Shown here piece after piece: positions 6,143-6,193 of a stretch of DNA of 6,193 nt (its first letter is position 1; each line of letters starts with the position of its first letter). Under the pieces are notes generated by a model. That model had not been told where the DNA came from and searched no databases. It worked only from the letters and a program-made list of their open reading frames with translations. Origin of the DNA: IMCC26077 sp964418325 (GTDB lineage Bacteria > Actinomycetota > Actinomycetes > Nanopelagicales > Nanopelagicaceae); contig CAYQLC010000042.1 of the NCBI GenBank assembly GCA_964418325.1, positions 1 through 6,193 of the forward strand, written 5' to 3'. Made by a program: the position numbers and the translations under genes.

Positions 6143-6193
6143 GGGCCTTTAGCTCAGTCGGTAGAGCAACGGACTTTTAATCCGTGGGTCGTC
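6143..6193 (+). tRNA. tRNA-Lys(UUU), 3' part outside window
   Basis: The first 51 bases are present. They comprise the 5' acceptor strand GGGCCTT (6143-6149), T8-A9, a D arm with stem GCTC/GAGC (6152-6155, 6164-6167), and an anticodon stem ACGGA/TCCGT (6169-6173, 6181-6185). The seven-base loop CTTTTAA contains anticodon TTT (6176-6178) for lysine. A five-base variable loop and the first three bases of the T stem follow. A37 (6179) next to U36 is the site normally modified to t6A. The T arm and 3' acceptor strand lie beyond the window. Confidence 0.95.

Noticed and set aside
1663..6193. Functional linkage of tsaC with the tRNA-Lys gene because lysine tRNA carries t6A
   Set aside because: The chemistry is right, but 3.5 kb and two unrelated genes lie between them and t6A acts on many tRNAs, so the proximity is probably chance.

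Overview
The window looks like chromosomal DNA from an actinobacterium of moderate GC content (about half G+C by eye). The clues are: two genes that appear to be transcribed without a leader, with an ATG directly after a -10 box and no Shine-Dalgarno sequence; tandem Ig-like modules of a type common in actinobacterial secreted proteins; and a short cysteine/lysine C-terminal tail that I associate, from memory, with freshwater Nanopelagicales-like actinobacteria. The lineage is an inference. No marker gene was available to fix it.

Layout. Positions 1-1607 hold two overlapping minus-strand genes. The first is an exported SIMPL (DUF541) protein (876-1607). Downstream of it, sharing a 4-base GTGA overlap, is a polytopic membrane protein with DUF2157-like features (1-879), whose C-terminus lies beyond the window. 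A 55-base spacer (1608-1662) with an alternating AT core separates this pair from the divergent tsaC/sua5 gene (1663-2634). That gene encodes the long, two-domain form of threonylcarbamoyl-AMP synthase, which makes the t6A37 precursor. Two plus-strand genes for large exported proteins follow. One is a 565-residue protein with five Ig-like modules (2681-4378). The other, after a 13-base gap, is a 555-residue cysteine-rich protein of unknown function (4392-6059). Both end in nearly the same 30-residue basic tail with two cysteines. A strong hairpin (6068-6085) follows, and then the first 51 bases of tRNA-Lys(UUU) (6143 to the window end).

How the parts may work together. The most notable unit is the adjacent pair of exported proteins with a shared C-terminal tail. 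I infer that the tail is a common wall-association, sorting or folding signal and that the two proteins act together at the cell surface. This is a hypothesis, not a known system. The SIMPL and DUF2157-like proteins probably form a translationally coupled envelope pair. TsaC and tRNA-Lys are housekeeping functions. The tRNA is an expected target of the t6A pathway, but the proximity is probably incidental. I see no mobile element, CRISPR array, phage gene or toxin-antitoxin pair. No stretch longer than about 90 bases lacks an annotated gene.
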